Shown piece after piece: positions 1 to 9,913 of a stretch of 64,000 nucleotides of DNA; position 1 is the stretch's first letter; the number at the start of each line of letters is the position of its first letter. The notes beneath the pieces were generated by a model. That model ran no database searches, was not told the origin of the DNA, and saw nothing but the letters and a program-made list of their open reading frames with translations. The stretch covers positions 992,001 through 1,056,000 of the forward strand of contig CAVVST010000004.1 of NCBI GenBank assembly GCA_963750995.1, given 5' to 3'. The position numbers were made by a program, and so were the translations under genes. This DNA comes from CAVVST01 sp963750995. Its GTDB lineage: Bacteria; Acidobacteriota; Vicinamibacteria; Vicinamibacterales; UBA2999.

Positions 1-217
1 TTGCGGACGGTCTGCCCGTCTGAGCCGTGCAGATCACTGCAGCCGCTATTCCGCAGATCGCGGTCGTCACAATCGCCGTCCGGCCATGGATTCTTTTATC
101 GAGGGCCATATGTCGCCGCCTCCGGGGGAGAGAGTGGCCCTTCACCCGATCGTCCAAACACAGATCGTGCAGAAGCAGCGCCGCCGCAATGGCCGAACAG
201 ACCGTGCGCATTTTCAT
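1..217 (-). CDS. Possible secreted protein start, cut by the window edge
   Basis: An open minus-strand frame starts with ATG at 217, preceded by an AGAGGAG-like ribosome binding site, and stays open to base 1. It begins MKMRTVCSAIAAALLL, which looks like a signal peptide, but the residues that follow are Arg/His-rich and unlike a normal mature protein. The neighbouring DNA is full of frameshifts, so the true frame may change here. I recognise no family; only the ribosome binding site and hydrophobic start support it. Confidence 0.25.
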   Translation of the reverse strand, partial: MKMRTVCSAIAAALLLHDLCLDDRVKGHSLPRRRRHMALDKRIHGRTAIVTTAICGIAAAVICTAQTGRPSA

Positions 218-568
218 AGGACTCCTCTTATCTCCGGACGAACTCCGACGTTGTGCGAGAGCGACCGGCGTGGCGCAGAGCAGCGTCTACGCGAGATACT
301 GCGCGGCTGCAGGACTAGTAATGATCGGACGAAGGTCTGGCTCCAGCCCGTCGAAGAAATCCTAAAACGGCCATCGACGCACCGGACCGCGCGCACCTCC
401 GAGGAGAAACATTTCGCGCTCCAGCACCGGCCGAAACGCTTGCAGCATCTGTGCTGCGACGGCCGGTGGATTCTTCAGCAGGCATGAGCCCACCTTTACT
501 CACGGACGAGAATCACCACGCAGTTCACGCACGCAATTAGTTGAAAGCTGCTGACATCCGACACCCGG
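218..568. other. Gene-free or decayed stretch
   Basis: No convincing gene is seen. On the minus strand a short open stretch near 470-360 reads LKNPPAVAAQMLQAF and could be the tail of a protein whose frame is broken, but nothing continuous supports it. No repeat, tRNA or clear promoter was found. Confidence 0.3.
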
Positions 569-1063
569 TCACTTGCAGCGGACGATCACTCGAGTCACCT
601 CGCGAAAACGCCGCCTGCCATCGGTGACCTGTGCCTCGCCGGCGACTACGAGATACGGCATGCCGTCGGTGCCGACGACCGTGGCCGCGGCCACAGACGG
701 ACCAAAATCGGGCGCGATCGTGTCTCGACCCAAGGTGATGGTTCCGCGCACCTGCGGCAGACTGGAGAGGTCAAGCGTGTGAAACCCATTGGCGAATTGG
801 CCGTAGTCGAAGAACAAAGGGTATTCGATCACCGGACCCGGGGCCTGGTCGGTCGGGGAGTGCCCAATCAGGACCTGTGCCGAGTCCCAGAGCGGCGCGA
901 CGCCAGGCGCGCTGACTTGTGCGCCAAGCTCCAGAGTACCTATCCCGCCGGTCGCTCCCAGAATGCCTATGCCGATCGTCCTGAGAAAGGCGCGCCTTTC
1001 GCTGGCGCGATCGGGCGACCCTAAATCTGCGGCGTGCTGCCGATCCCTCGTGGTCGTTTCCAT
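569..1063 (-). CDS. Secreted protein of unknown function with TAT-type signal
   Basis: A 164-residue protein. The ATG at 1063 follows a strong AAGGAGGT ribosome binding site at good spacing, which fixes the start. Residues 22-50 carry a twin-arginine-like signal (ERRAFLRTIG followed by a Gly/Leu-rich hydrophobic stretch and an Ala-containing cleavage region), so export by the TAT route is likely. The mature part, about 110 residues rich in beta-type sequence, resembles no family I can name. It lies 73 bases downstream of the broken sigma-factor gene on the same strand and may be co-transcribed with it or be its target. The frame is intact, unlike both neighbours. Confidence 0.65.
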   Translation of the reverse strand: METTTRDRQHAADLGSPDRASERRAFLRTIGIGILGATGGIGTLELGAQVSAPGVAPLWDSAQVLIGHSPTDQAPGPVIEYPLFFDYGQFANGFHTLDLSSLPQVRGTITLGRDTIAPDFGPSVAAATVVGTDGMPYLVVAGEAQVTDGRRRFREVTRVIVRCK

Positions 1064-1136
1064 GGCAATGACCTCCTTGCCTGGATTAGCGGGAACGGCA
1101 CAAGGGACGTATCACGTCCGCGCCCTGGACGAATGT

Positions 1137-1717
1137 TCAGAGCCGCGCCGCAAGCCAGGCACGCGCAGCCTTCCAGTCTCGCTTGACGGTGATGACCGAT
1201 ATCTGCAGCACTTCGGCGATGTCCTCTTCACGCAGTCCGCCGAAGAACCGCAGCTCGACGACTTGTGCCGCGCGAGGGTCGGCCTGTTCGAGCTCCGATA
1301 AGAGCGTATTAAGATCGAGCAGCGGCTTCGCTCGGAAGCTCGGCGCTCCACGCCGAGGTCATCCGAGAGGGGCACGCGACGTTGCTCACCGCCTCGCTTG
1401 TCCGCAACTCGGGCGCGCGCAGTAGTCGATGAGGATCCGGCGCATCGTCTGAGCCGCGACCGCAAAGAAGTGGGCCCGGTCCGCGTACGCGATCGATTGC
1501 CCGCCGAGAATGCGAACGATACAGTTCGTTCACGATGGCGTTGGGTTCGAGCGTGTGGTCGCGACGCTCGCGCTGCAGGAGACGCGCGGCGATCTGGCGC
1601 AATCTGCGGATGGACGACGGCGAACAGGCGGTCGCGGGCCTGCTGCGTCACCCTGCACGCCACTTGGCGAGCCAGACGGTGATTTCTGCCCGGTCGGAGG
1701 AATCTCTGACACGGCAT
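1137..1717 (-). pseudogene. ECF sigma factor, acidobacterial/planctomycete type, frameshifted
   Basis: Three minus-strand frames together spell one ECF sigma factor of the family that carries region 2 as RxxAARLLQRERxxHTLxPNAIVNELY. In order: ITVWLAKWRAG near 1670, ARDRLFAVVHPQ near 1640, IAARLLQRERRDHTLEPNA near 1590-1520, and a clean sigma region 4 at 1300-1137 containing ELRFFGGLREEDIAEVL and VITVKRDWKAARAWL, ending at a TGA. Family length is about 190 residues, which matches. At least two or three single-base indels break it. It is divergent from the kinase gene that starts near 1778; this family is often encoded beside Ser/Thr kinases, so a kinase-linked signalling pair is likely. Sequencing error or true decay cannot be told apart here. 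Confidence 0.7.
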
Positions 1718-1777
1718 GCCCGCCAGGGATGATACTTAAACGTATCGCCCGAGGCGCTAAGTTAAGGCTGAGCCAGC

Positions 1778-4700
1778 AATGAACGAGCCTCGAGTGTTCG
1801 GCAGCGAGCACGAGATGAGTTCCGGCGTCTGCGGGACATCTTCGAGTCGGCCCTCGAGCAACCGCCGGCCGAGCGCTCGCGCTACGTCGAACGCGCGTGT
1901 GCCGGGCAGATGCCGACCTTGATCGGCGAGGTGGAGCGGATGCTCCGTGCGGACGGCGAGCACCACCGCTTTCTCGATGGAAGTGCGTCTCTGCGGCGCG
2001 TTCACTGGCAAGGGGCCGCACGACATTCCACTCGACTCGTTGTCCGCTCGAATGACGACCGCCTGCCACATCGGCGGGTTGCAAAAAAAGAGGCGCAGCC
2101 GCACCTGCCCGTCGGCAGCAGCGTGAACGGACGCTACCGAGTGGAAGGGATCATCGGCGAAGGCGGCATGGGAGTCGTCTACCGCGTCCGCGACGACTTA
2201 CATCCGGATCGAGCCGCTCGCGCTGAAGACCATAAGAAATCAAGATATTTCGGCTGCGCCAGCTCGCACTCTTCAAGGCCGAATTTCGCACCATGGCGCA
2301 GCTCAAGCATCCTCACATCGCTGCTGTGTATGACTTCGAAGCCTATTCAAGGCACCGACGAACTACTGCTACACCCTCGATTACGTCGACGGGAGCAATA
2401 TCTTCGATGCCACTCACACTCACGAGTGGAAGCCGATCCTCGATCTACTCGTTGGGGTCGCGCAAGCGCTGGCGTATATTCACAGCCGACGCATCGTTCA
2501 CCTCGATCTCGAAGCCCGCCAACGTGCTCGTCGACGCACGCGAACATTCGTTAAGGTGCTCGACTTCGGCGTCGCCGCCGCGTGGGCACGGCTTGATCAG
2601 GCGATGATGCTCGGAACGCCTGCTTACATGGCGCCCGAGATGTTCGAAGGAAGAGTCATCGACCATCGCGCCGACTTATATGCGATAGGCATCATGGCCT
2701 ATCAGCTGTTGTGCCGCCGTGTGCCATTTTCCGCCAGCAACCTCACCGAGTTGTGCGAACAGCATCGATCCGAGCCGATCATATTCAGCGATACCGACCG
2801 CGAGCAGCCTGCCCGACTGGCTTCGACACGCCATCAGAAAGCTATGTGCAAAGCATGCCGGCCGATCGCTATCGGCAGCGCCGCGACATTCATCGAGTCC
2901 GTCAATCGCCAGGGCGGTCTCGCGTACGAAGTCGAGACCGAGCAGACACGCGGCAAAGCTACTTGTTGTCGAGCCGTTTCGTCGGACGCGAGCACGAGTT
3001 CAGTCGACTCTCGGAATTCATGCGCCCGCCGGATCGGGGCGCGAGGATGTGCTCTGCGCGCCCCAGCCATGTGCGTCGTCGGGCCGAGCGGCATCGGCAA
3101 GTCGCGCCTCATGAACCAGGTTCGCCAGCAGCTGCAGCTGCAGGGAACATCGTTTATCGAGTCGAGCTGCCTGGAGAACGCGTTCGACGAATACGGTCCA
3201 GTCGCCGATCTCATAAACCATGCAGCACGACTGGTGACGGCGGCAGGCGGCGCCAGTAATCATCGAACGATACGGGCCCGAGCTTATGAAAGTGGCGCCG
3301 GAACTGCGCGGCCACGCATTCATTCATCGCGTCACCACTGATGCCGGACTCCGCGCACGAGCGAACACGCATTGCATGCGGAAGTCGCCGACTTCTTTCT
3401 CGCCGTAAGCGAACTGGTACCGTTTGTCGCCTACGTGAACGATCTGCAATGGGCTCGAGCAGGCACGGCCGACCTGCTCGGCACACTGTTCAGCTCAATC
3501 GACTTCGCGAGAAGCGGCTCGGCCGTCGCGTTCGGATATGTTTCCTTGGCAGTTATCGTAGCGACGAGATCCAGGCGCGCCCATGCTGCCCGGCTCGTCG
3601 GCCGGCAGCTCGCCGATGTCATTGAGCTGAAACCGTTGTCACGAGAAGAGGTGGGCGACGTGATTGGCTCGATGCTCGGCATCGAGGAACTGCCCGCTGC
3701 GTTCGTCGAGCGTGTCAGCCGGGAGGCGGCAGGCAATCCGTTCTTCGTTCAGGAGATCATGCGGGTCCTGATCAACACCGGGTCTGTCTACGCACACGGG
3801 GGAGAATGGGCAGCACGCAAAGAGATCCCGGCCATCGACATCCCGACCTAGCCTCGCCTGTACTCCTCGAGCGCCGCGTGGCGTTGCTGTCGGCGCAAGA
3901 ACGCGAACTGCTTACCGTTGTTCGCCGTTTACGGCCGTCCGCTTCCATTCGACCTCGCGCAGCACCTCACCGGCCTTCGCGACAGCGACCTCGCCGGGCT
4001 GCTGCTCGATCTCGAACGTAAACAAATCCTGGTGTTCGTCGATGAAAGCAGCATGACTTTCGCTCTGGTGCACGATCGGCTGCGCGAGACCTACTACGAG
4101 AGCCTGCCGCGAGAGGTCAGAACTGCCAGTGGCACGGGCGAATCGCCGACAGTGCATCGAGCGAACGTTCGCTGGCCGATCTCGAACCTCACTACTACGA
4201 CCTGTCACGTCATTGCGCCGATGGCGAATCGTTCGGACACAGCGTTGCAGCTACTCGCATGCTCGGCGCCAGACGCGCGAAAGCGAGCCTTGGCCCACGG
4301 CGACAGCGATTGAGATGCTCGAGCGAGCGCTTTCATTGACGCAGCACGTCGATCAACGGCACCAAATCGAGACCGACTTGGCCGACGAGCAAAGTCTTGT
4401 CGGCGGGTACGACCTCGCACTGGAGCTGTATGAAGCGCTTCTGGCGCGCAGCGACGATGCCCGATGCACAGGAGGCGCGGTGGTGGCGCGGCATCTCGAC
4501 GATTCATTTTTACAAGGGCAATATGGCAGCCGGCACTCGATGCGATCTGGCAGAGCGTCAGCTTACTCGGTGGCTCGGCGCCGGCACAACCGCGGCAAGG
4601 CCGGCGTGATCATCGGCATGCTCGGCGCGCTCTCTGCTCTGGCGAGTGGCCAAATTGCGCGGGTTTCCACGCCCGAAGGACTCAACTCCTGAGAGCGCGA

Positions 4701-5824
4701 AGCAGCCTCGAACTGGCGTCGACTTACCAGCGCATGAGCACTCTTTATTACTTCGTGTTTCCTCCGGGAATGATGCTGGTCAACTTGCGGGCATGGCTGG
4801 TCGCGCGCCCGTGGGGCCCCTCGGATCAACTAGCGCAGGCATACGCGGTGCTGGCGTTCATCTTTGGCGGAGTGCTCGGTAAGCACGGGATCGCGCGCCG
4901 GCTGTCAGAGACTGCACTACGACACGGTTCAGCAAGTGCCTTCGACGTGGCAAGACGGCTTCGTCCGCGCGCGAATCGGCACGCTGGCGATTTTTCGTGG
5001 TGATTACTCGGAAGCTATTAGCCAGCTCGCAGAGGCAAAACGCAGCCTGCAGTTGCACGGCGACTATGCCGAGCTGGGTTTTGCCTGGGTGAACTTGTCG
5101 CAGGCGTATTACTTTCAAGGTCGATTCAAGGAAGGGTACGCCCTCGCACTCGAAGGCTATGAATTGTTCGAGCGCATCGGCTCAGACATGGTTGCGAGGC
5201 AATTTCTGAGTATGGTCGCCGTCATGGGTGCGCTCATCGGTATCAAGAGTGAAATCGAGAAAGGTCCGAGACGGGATCGCGCGCTCGCAGTTGTGTCAGA
5301 GACTACACCTGCCAGTGCATCGGGATGGTCAAGCTCGGCGCGGTTCACGCTGCGCTCGGCGAATACGAGAACGCTTTGGCCGCCCTGGAGCAGGCAAAGA
5401 CAGTGCGATCCGAGCACGGGGTAAAGTTCCACTACGCCGACATGCTCGACATTCTCGACCTCGATATCCGGCTCAGGATGTCGGCGTCAACGCGAGCCAC
5501 GCTCGGGCTGCGCGGCTGAAGAAGAATCGCCGTATAGCGCGCCTCCGGCCTGCGTATGCACCCTGGGTCGTCACTCAACGAAGCCAATTATGCGCTATTG
5601 TGCGCGCGCCGCAGAGAGGCGCTCGCCCACTACGATCGAGCCCGCAAGGCTTGCGACACAGCAGGGAGCCAGGCATCTCTTCGCCAGCGTGCACATGGAT
5701 ATGGCGCGCGCCGACCCGACCGAATGCACGTACACATCTGCAGCAGGCACTCGCTCTTCATCGAGAGTGCGGCGCCGTTCACGACGAACATCGGGTTGAA
5801 GAGGCACTCGACTCCTTGCCATAG
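1778..5824 (+). pseudogene. Ser/Thr protein kinase with AAA ATPase and TPR domains (PknK-like), multiply frameshifted
   Basis: Piecing the plus-strand frames together gives one protein of about 1,340 residues. An N-terminal segment reads LRDIFESALEQPPAERSRYV and is typical of acidobacterial kinases. The kinase domain follows: glycine loop GEGGMGVVY near 2160, catalytic loop VHLDLKPANVLVD near 2500 (HLD in place of HRD, catalytic Asp kept), DFGVAA near 2560 and APEMF near 2635. An AAA/NACHT-like ATPase comes next, with P-loop GPSGIGKSRL near 3080 and a Walker B-like DLQWA near 3445. TPR-like helices run to LDSLP and a stop at 5824. At least ten frame changes interrupt it. The architecture fits a large cytoplasmic signalling kinase; in its present form the sequence cannot encode it. 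Confidence 0.75.
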
Positions 5825-6029
5825 AACACCTGTGTTATGCCGCTCTTTGGAAGTCGTCGATTTGGCGCATCCAGCTGGTCAGTGGGTTCCATCTGGGGAA
5901 AATCTGGGCCACCAACCCCCCCATAAGGCGCTCGCGGTGCCGTCAAGCGGTCCCGAGAGTTTCGAGTTGTCCTCACCAATGTGGGAGGGTGTGAACCAGA
6001 AAGTGCGCCAATCTTCTACACGGGAAATC

Positions 6030-6222
6030 GTGGTCAACGCAGCGGGGCTTCGACGGGTGCTCACGGACTACGTCGCGTACCACATGCGGTCGCGCACACA
6101 TCTCGTCCTTGGCAAGGACACACCAATCCTCGCTCGGTCACACCGCCGTCAACAGGTCGCCTCGTCGCCATTCCAGAAGTCGGCGGGTTGCACCACCGCT
6201 ACGACCGCATCGCCGCGTAGCC
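6030..6222 (+). mobile_element. Transposase remnant: C-terminal end of an integrase-core (DDE) transposase
   Basis: Two plus-strand frames give the C-terminal tail of an rve-type integrase-core transposase: AAGLRRVLTDYVAYH, then SRTHLVLGKDTP, then after a frame change VAIPEVGGLHHRYDRIAA and a stop at 6220. The LRRVL..Y...RTHL.L.KD and GGLHH.Y patterns are characteristic of this widespread group. No upstream catalytic DDE part and no clear terminal inverted repeats are visible, so only about 65 residues remain. The remaining gaps at 5825-6029 and 6223-6443 contain no gene I can support. The fragment lies between the broken kinase and the minus-strand hydrolase cassette and probably marks an old insertion boundary. 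Confidence 0.6.
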
Positions 6223-6443
6223 GGCGCCCGGCGTGATGCCAGGTACAGCCCACCGTACCACCCCGCCCGTGCAACCCTTCTGTGTTGCGGTGGATTAATG
6301 CCGATGTCCGCGATCTCGACAGCATCGCCGGGAGTACAGCGAGTACTGACACGCGGGTTACAGGCTTCGAAAAATGGAGTGCACTGTCCTCATTTCGATT
6401 TCGACAGGCACAGGTCACCGTCGACGATCGCGGCAGGCGATCA

Positions 6444-9400
6444 CTAATGCTTTCGCGCGGGCACGATCCTCACCGTGTCCCGGGGAAGGTCTCTGGTCCG
6501 CGGGTGAATGTAGAACACGTTCGACTTCATTTGTTGAAGTCCCGACACGTGCTCGCCGATCCAGATACGGTTCTTCTGCTGCGCGTGTTTGAGCGTGAAA
6601 TCCACCCACAGCCGGCGATATTCATCGGCGGGGATCGTCGACGGATTGCGACCGGCTTTCCTCAGACTTCTGTTCAGAAAGATATGGGTGCCATCGAAGT
6701 CGCTCGCAATTCCTACGGGGCTCGGGACGCGACCGCCCAGCACGCGCTCGGCGACGAGGCGCGAACCTTTCTTCAGCTGGCTCCACGGTTTCTTCTGCAG
6801 TTCCAGGTGCTTCTGATACTGGCCCCTTGGATAGTCCCCACCTTTGGACGAGAAGGTGCCACCGAGTTCCACCCACCGCAGAGCCGGCTTGCCTGGGTTT
6901 TGACGGCTTGTCTCCATCGCGCGGCTGATGGCGTCAGGGCTTCGCAAATACGGCTGAAGCGTCGTCGAATAGCGGCGTATGAAATCCGCGAACGTTTTGT
7001 CGGGCAGGTCCTTGCGGAATATGCCGAACCTGTTGACCAGCGCCCAGACCACTGCGACGTTCTCCGGATTGTCCTCGCCTCCCGCCTCGCCCTCGACGAG
7101 GCGTGCCGTCCAAAGCACGTCCTGCGGGGTGAACTCGTAATCCAGGCGAAGCCGCTCCGGCGCTCGAATCGTCAGGGTTCCGAACGGCCCGACCGGGGCG
7201 CTCGTTGCTTGATCATCTGTAGCGGCAGCGACGGAAGAACCTGTTGAGGCCGCGGACGGAGTCTGGGCCGAGAGCCGATCCACCGCTGGCTTGACGATGC
7301 GATCCCGAATCTCGCGCCACTCCTGCGCAAGTTGCGTTTCGTCGGGGCGAATGCGGGCCCCTCCACGCTCGGGATGACGGAGGTAGAACAGCATGCTGGT
7401 GAGCTTCTGCACATTGCGCTCGCCGGCCAGCATGGCCAAAGCCACCTTCAGCGCCAGACCGCCGGTGCGGACCATGTTGGCGATTGCGCCAGGCAGAGCC
7501 GCAAGTCCGGAAGAGTCGTCCGCGCTGCCCGCTGGCGAGGCCGGGATGGCCGCCGCTGACCCGTCACGGACTTTCACGACAGCGATGAACCGGCAGCCGT
7601 CGCGCGCTTTTTCTGGAAGGAAGCCACCGGCGGCGGTGGCGATGGTCTTCTCAGCGACGGAATCCTTGACGTTCCCGCCGATGACAGTGATCTCGTTGGG
7701 TCGAACCTCGGTGACGATGTCGCAATGCGCGGCCCAATAGTTGGCGTTGTCGATGTTGTCGTAGGTGACGGCGCTGCACTGGCTGCTCTTAGGCGGCTTC
7801 CGCGCTTTGCACACGAGATCACCGACTTGTGGTGCGACTTCCGTGATCCGATAGGCCCAGAACGGATTGCCCAGGTCGTTGTTGATCCGGTTCCGTTTGG
7901 CGGCAGCAACGTAGACGTAGTGCGCCGCGCTCCTCTTGAAGGCGGCGCCCGCACCAACCAGCATCATGACCCACGAGATGAACGCCGCGCTCCACGGATT
8001 GCGGTTGCGAATCTTCTCGTCGGCTTTGGCCGAGCTCAACCCAACGTTCTGCCAGTACGAACGCAGTGCATCGCGCATCGCCGGGTCTGTCTCTTTGTTG
8101 CCGCCCTGGCCCCAGCGATTCCATTCGCGGATGGCGGCCGAGACAATGCGCTGCCGCAGGCCGGCCCACACGGGCGAGGTCGCCTCCAAATCGAGCGAAT
8201 CGGTCTCCAGGGAAGGCTCTGCGTCGTCCTCATCTTCCGCATAGGCGAACTGTTCTTCTTCTAGTTCTAGTTCGTCAGGTTGCTCGAATGCGTAGGGCGA
8301 TGCGTCGTCGTCGTCATCCAATATCTCTTCGGCGAGGAACGGAACCGTTTCATCGTTACTGACAGCGTTCAGTTCCAGCTCCAAGCCCGATGTCCTTGCC
8401 TCCTGCTCGAAGAGTGGTATGGGTTCACTCTCGTCGTCAAGCGATGACTGCTCGTCGACATCGTCGAAAGCAGCGTCCTCATCTTCGCCCGCGAGATCAA
8501 TCGCGAACGGATCCTCATCGTCGACGGGCACACGCAACTCGGGTGACGGCACGTCGGCTTCTCGCGCCGTCGTCAGACTGCCGATCTCCTGAATCTCATT
8601 CGACAGCCGTCCCCAATCGAAATAGGAGTTGTCGCGGTGCGCCCCCGGATCCCAGCCGCCGCGAGCGTCCGCACGGCCCCCCTTCCCGGTCACGGGAGCA
8701 AAGTCCTCATGGCCGAGCAAGCCCTGGTTCGGAATCGCGCCAACCTTCATCTCGGGATATCGCCGTCGAAGGTCGACGACGAGCCGTGCGAGCGCGCGGT
8801 ATTGCTCAGCGGTGTAGCTGAGATCGGGCAGGATCATGAGCTCGACGCCGAGCGTTCGACTATTGGGAGACCTGACACCCCTGGGGAGCAAATCGATTGG
8901 CGTCCTGGCACCGTGCCGGGACCAGACACGTGACCACCATTCGGGCGCGCGCCATCCCGACGCGAACAGGTCACGACCGCCCGGGTGCACCCAGCCCGCA
9001 TGATGCGCGACGAACCGTTCGTCGCAGGTCGCGTAAATCGTGCCGTTGAAGTCGATCACGTAGTGTGGAAAGCCCTCGGCACCTTTGATGTAGTGGTTCA
9101 GCGCATACTGGACGGCTGGCGTGCGGTAGCCACTGGCTTTCGAGCGCTTCGCCGGACCTCGCGACGTCATGTGAACGACGATTGCGGCAATGGTACCGGG
9201 TTGACGATGTGGAGCCTTGCGCAACCCGCGGAGCGTGATGGCGAGCGGGCTGAGGACGGCGTCTGTCGGAACCCCCTTTCGAAGGTCTGGCGATGCACCA
9301 CTGGTCCCTTTCGTGTGCATAGGGCCGATGTACGGCCCTGAGAGGAGACACGGGATGACCTGCCGATCGCGAATCTGCAGCCACTCCTGTTGCAGCGCGT

Positions 9401-9875
9401 CGTCCCCCTGGCCGATCTTCGTCCCCTTCTTGTCGGGATGCCGCAGATAGAAGATCTTGTTCGTCAGATCGTTTTCGCTGCGCAGGTTGCTCGCGATGTC
9501 TGCCAGAAGTACGCCTCGCTCGAGGGCGGCACGCCACGCCGGCTGGACACCGGCAACAGGAGACTCAAAGAGGACGCTCGGAGAGAACGGCGCGTACGCG
9601 TCGTGCTCGTCATCTGATGATTCGGCCTCGAGCAGAGGCTCCAGACGCGCGAGCGCCTCTTCGGTTGCGTGGCTGGCAAACCCGTCCAGTTCCTGTTCGT
9701 CGGCGACGTCCGCACGATCAGCTTCGGGCGACAGAGGCTCGACGTTCCAGTCGGATTCATTCTCACTGTCTTCAACACCTTCGACACCGGATGCATCCGA
9801 AGACAAGGCTTCCATCAGGAACGGGCTCCCCTCGTCCTCGGCGGCCCCGAATCTGCGTTCGTTCCAGGTAGTCAT
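6444..9875 (-). CDS. Giant multidomain peptidoglycan hydrolase (amidase-2, DUF2272, SleB-like)
   Basis: A 1,143-residue protein; ATG at 9875 has a GAGGAG ribosome binding site seven bases upstream. The order is as follows. An acidic N-terminus holds the tag SPFLMEAL. A first FYLRHP module (about 137-178) follows. An N-acetylmuramoyl-L-alanine amidase-2 domain (about 225-430) has His residues in VVHMTS, AHHAG and LGHEDF. A long Asp/Glu linker contains a second PFLAEE tag. A DUF2272 domain (about 567-770) has NPWSAAFISWVM and AHCDIV. A second FYLRHP module lies at about 818-865. A C-terminal part begins WTARLVEGEAGGEDN and resembles SleB-type cell-wall hydrolases. There is no signal peptide, so export must use another route. 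It is the last gene of a five-gene minus-strand operon. The domain calls are from motifs; the eCIS-type effector role is inferred. Confidence 0.8.
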   Translation of the reverse strand: MTTWNERRFGAAEDEGSPFLMEALSSDASGVEGVEDSENESDWNVEPLSPEADRADVADEQELDGFASHATEEALARLEPLLEAESSDDEHDAYAPFSPSVLFESPVAGVQPAWRAALERGVLLADIASNLRSENDLTNKIFYLRHPDKKGTKIGQGDDALQQEWLQIRDRQVIPCLLSGPYIGPMHTKGTSGASPDLRKGVPTDAVLSPLAITLRGLRKAPHRQPGTIAAIVVHMTSRGPAKRSKASGYRTPAVQYALNHYIKGAEGFPHYVIDFNGTIYATCDERFVAHHAGWVHPGGRDLFASGWRAPEWWSRVWSRHGARTPIDLLPRGVRSPNSRTLGVELMILPDLSYTAEQYRALARLVVDLRRRYPEMKVGAIPNQGLLGHEDFAPVTGKGGRADARGGWDPGAHRDNSYFDWGRLSNEIQEIGSLTTAREADVPSPELRVPVDDEDPFAIDLAGEDEDAAFDDVDEQSSLDDESEPIPLFEQEARTSGLELELNAVSNDETVPFLAEEILDDDDDASPYAFEQPDELELEEEQFAYAEDEDDAEPSLETDSLDLEATSPVWAGLRQRIVSAAIREWNRWGQGGNKETDPAMRDALRSYWQNVGLSSAKADEKIRNRNPWSAAFISWVMMLVGAGAAFKRSAAHYVYVAAAKRNRINNDLGNPFWAYRITEVAPQVGDLVCKARKPPKSSQCSAVTYDNIDNANYWAAHCDIVTEVRPNEITVIGGNVKDSVAEKTIATAAGGFLPEKARDGCRFIAVVKVRDGSAAAIPASPAGSADDSSGLAALPGAIANMVRTGGLALKVALAMLAGERNVQKLTSMLFYLRHPERGGARIRPDETQLAQEWREIRDRIVKPAVDRLSAQTPSAASTGSSVAAATDDQATSAPVGPFGTLTIRAPERLRLDYEFTPQDVLWTARLVEGEAGGEDNPENVAVVWALVNRFGIFRKDLPDKTFADFIRRYSTTLQPYLRSPDAISRAMETSRQNPGKPALRWVELGGTFSSKGGDYPRGQYQKHLELQKKPWSQLKKGSRLVAERVLGGRVPSPVGIASDFDGTHIFLNRSLRKAGRNPSTIPADEYRRLWVDFTLKHAQQKNRIWIGEHVSGLQQMKSNVFYIHPRTRDLPRDTVRIVPARKH

Positions 9876-9913
9876 GTTTCCGCTCCTCGAGCGAGAAGGC
9901 AGCCTCACATAGC

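Noticed and set aside
6282..7247. Plus-strand open frame opposite the giant lysin 3' end
   Set aside because: Antisense of the conserved hydrolase domain; no protein-like pattern.
6444..9875. A prophage endolysin as explanation for the giant hydrolase
   Set aside because: No holin, tail, portal, terminase or integrase gene is nearby and the protein is far larger than usual endolysins, though a phage-derived origin of the domains cannot be excluded.
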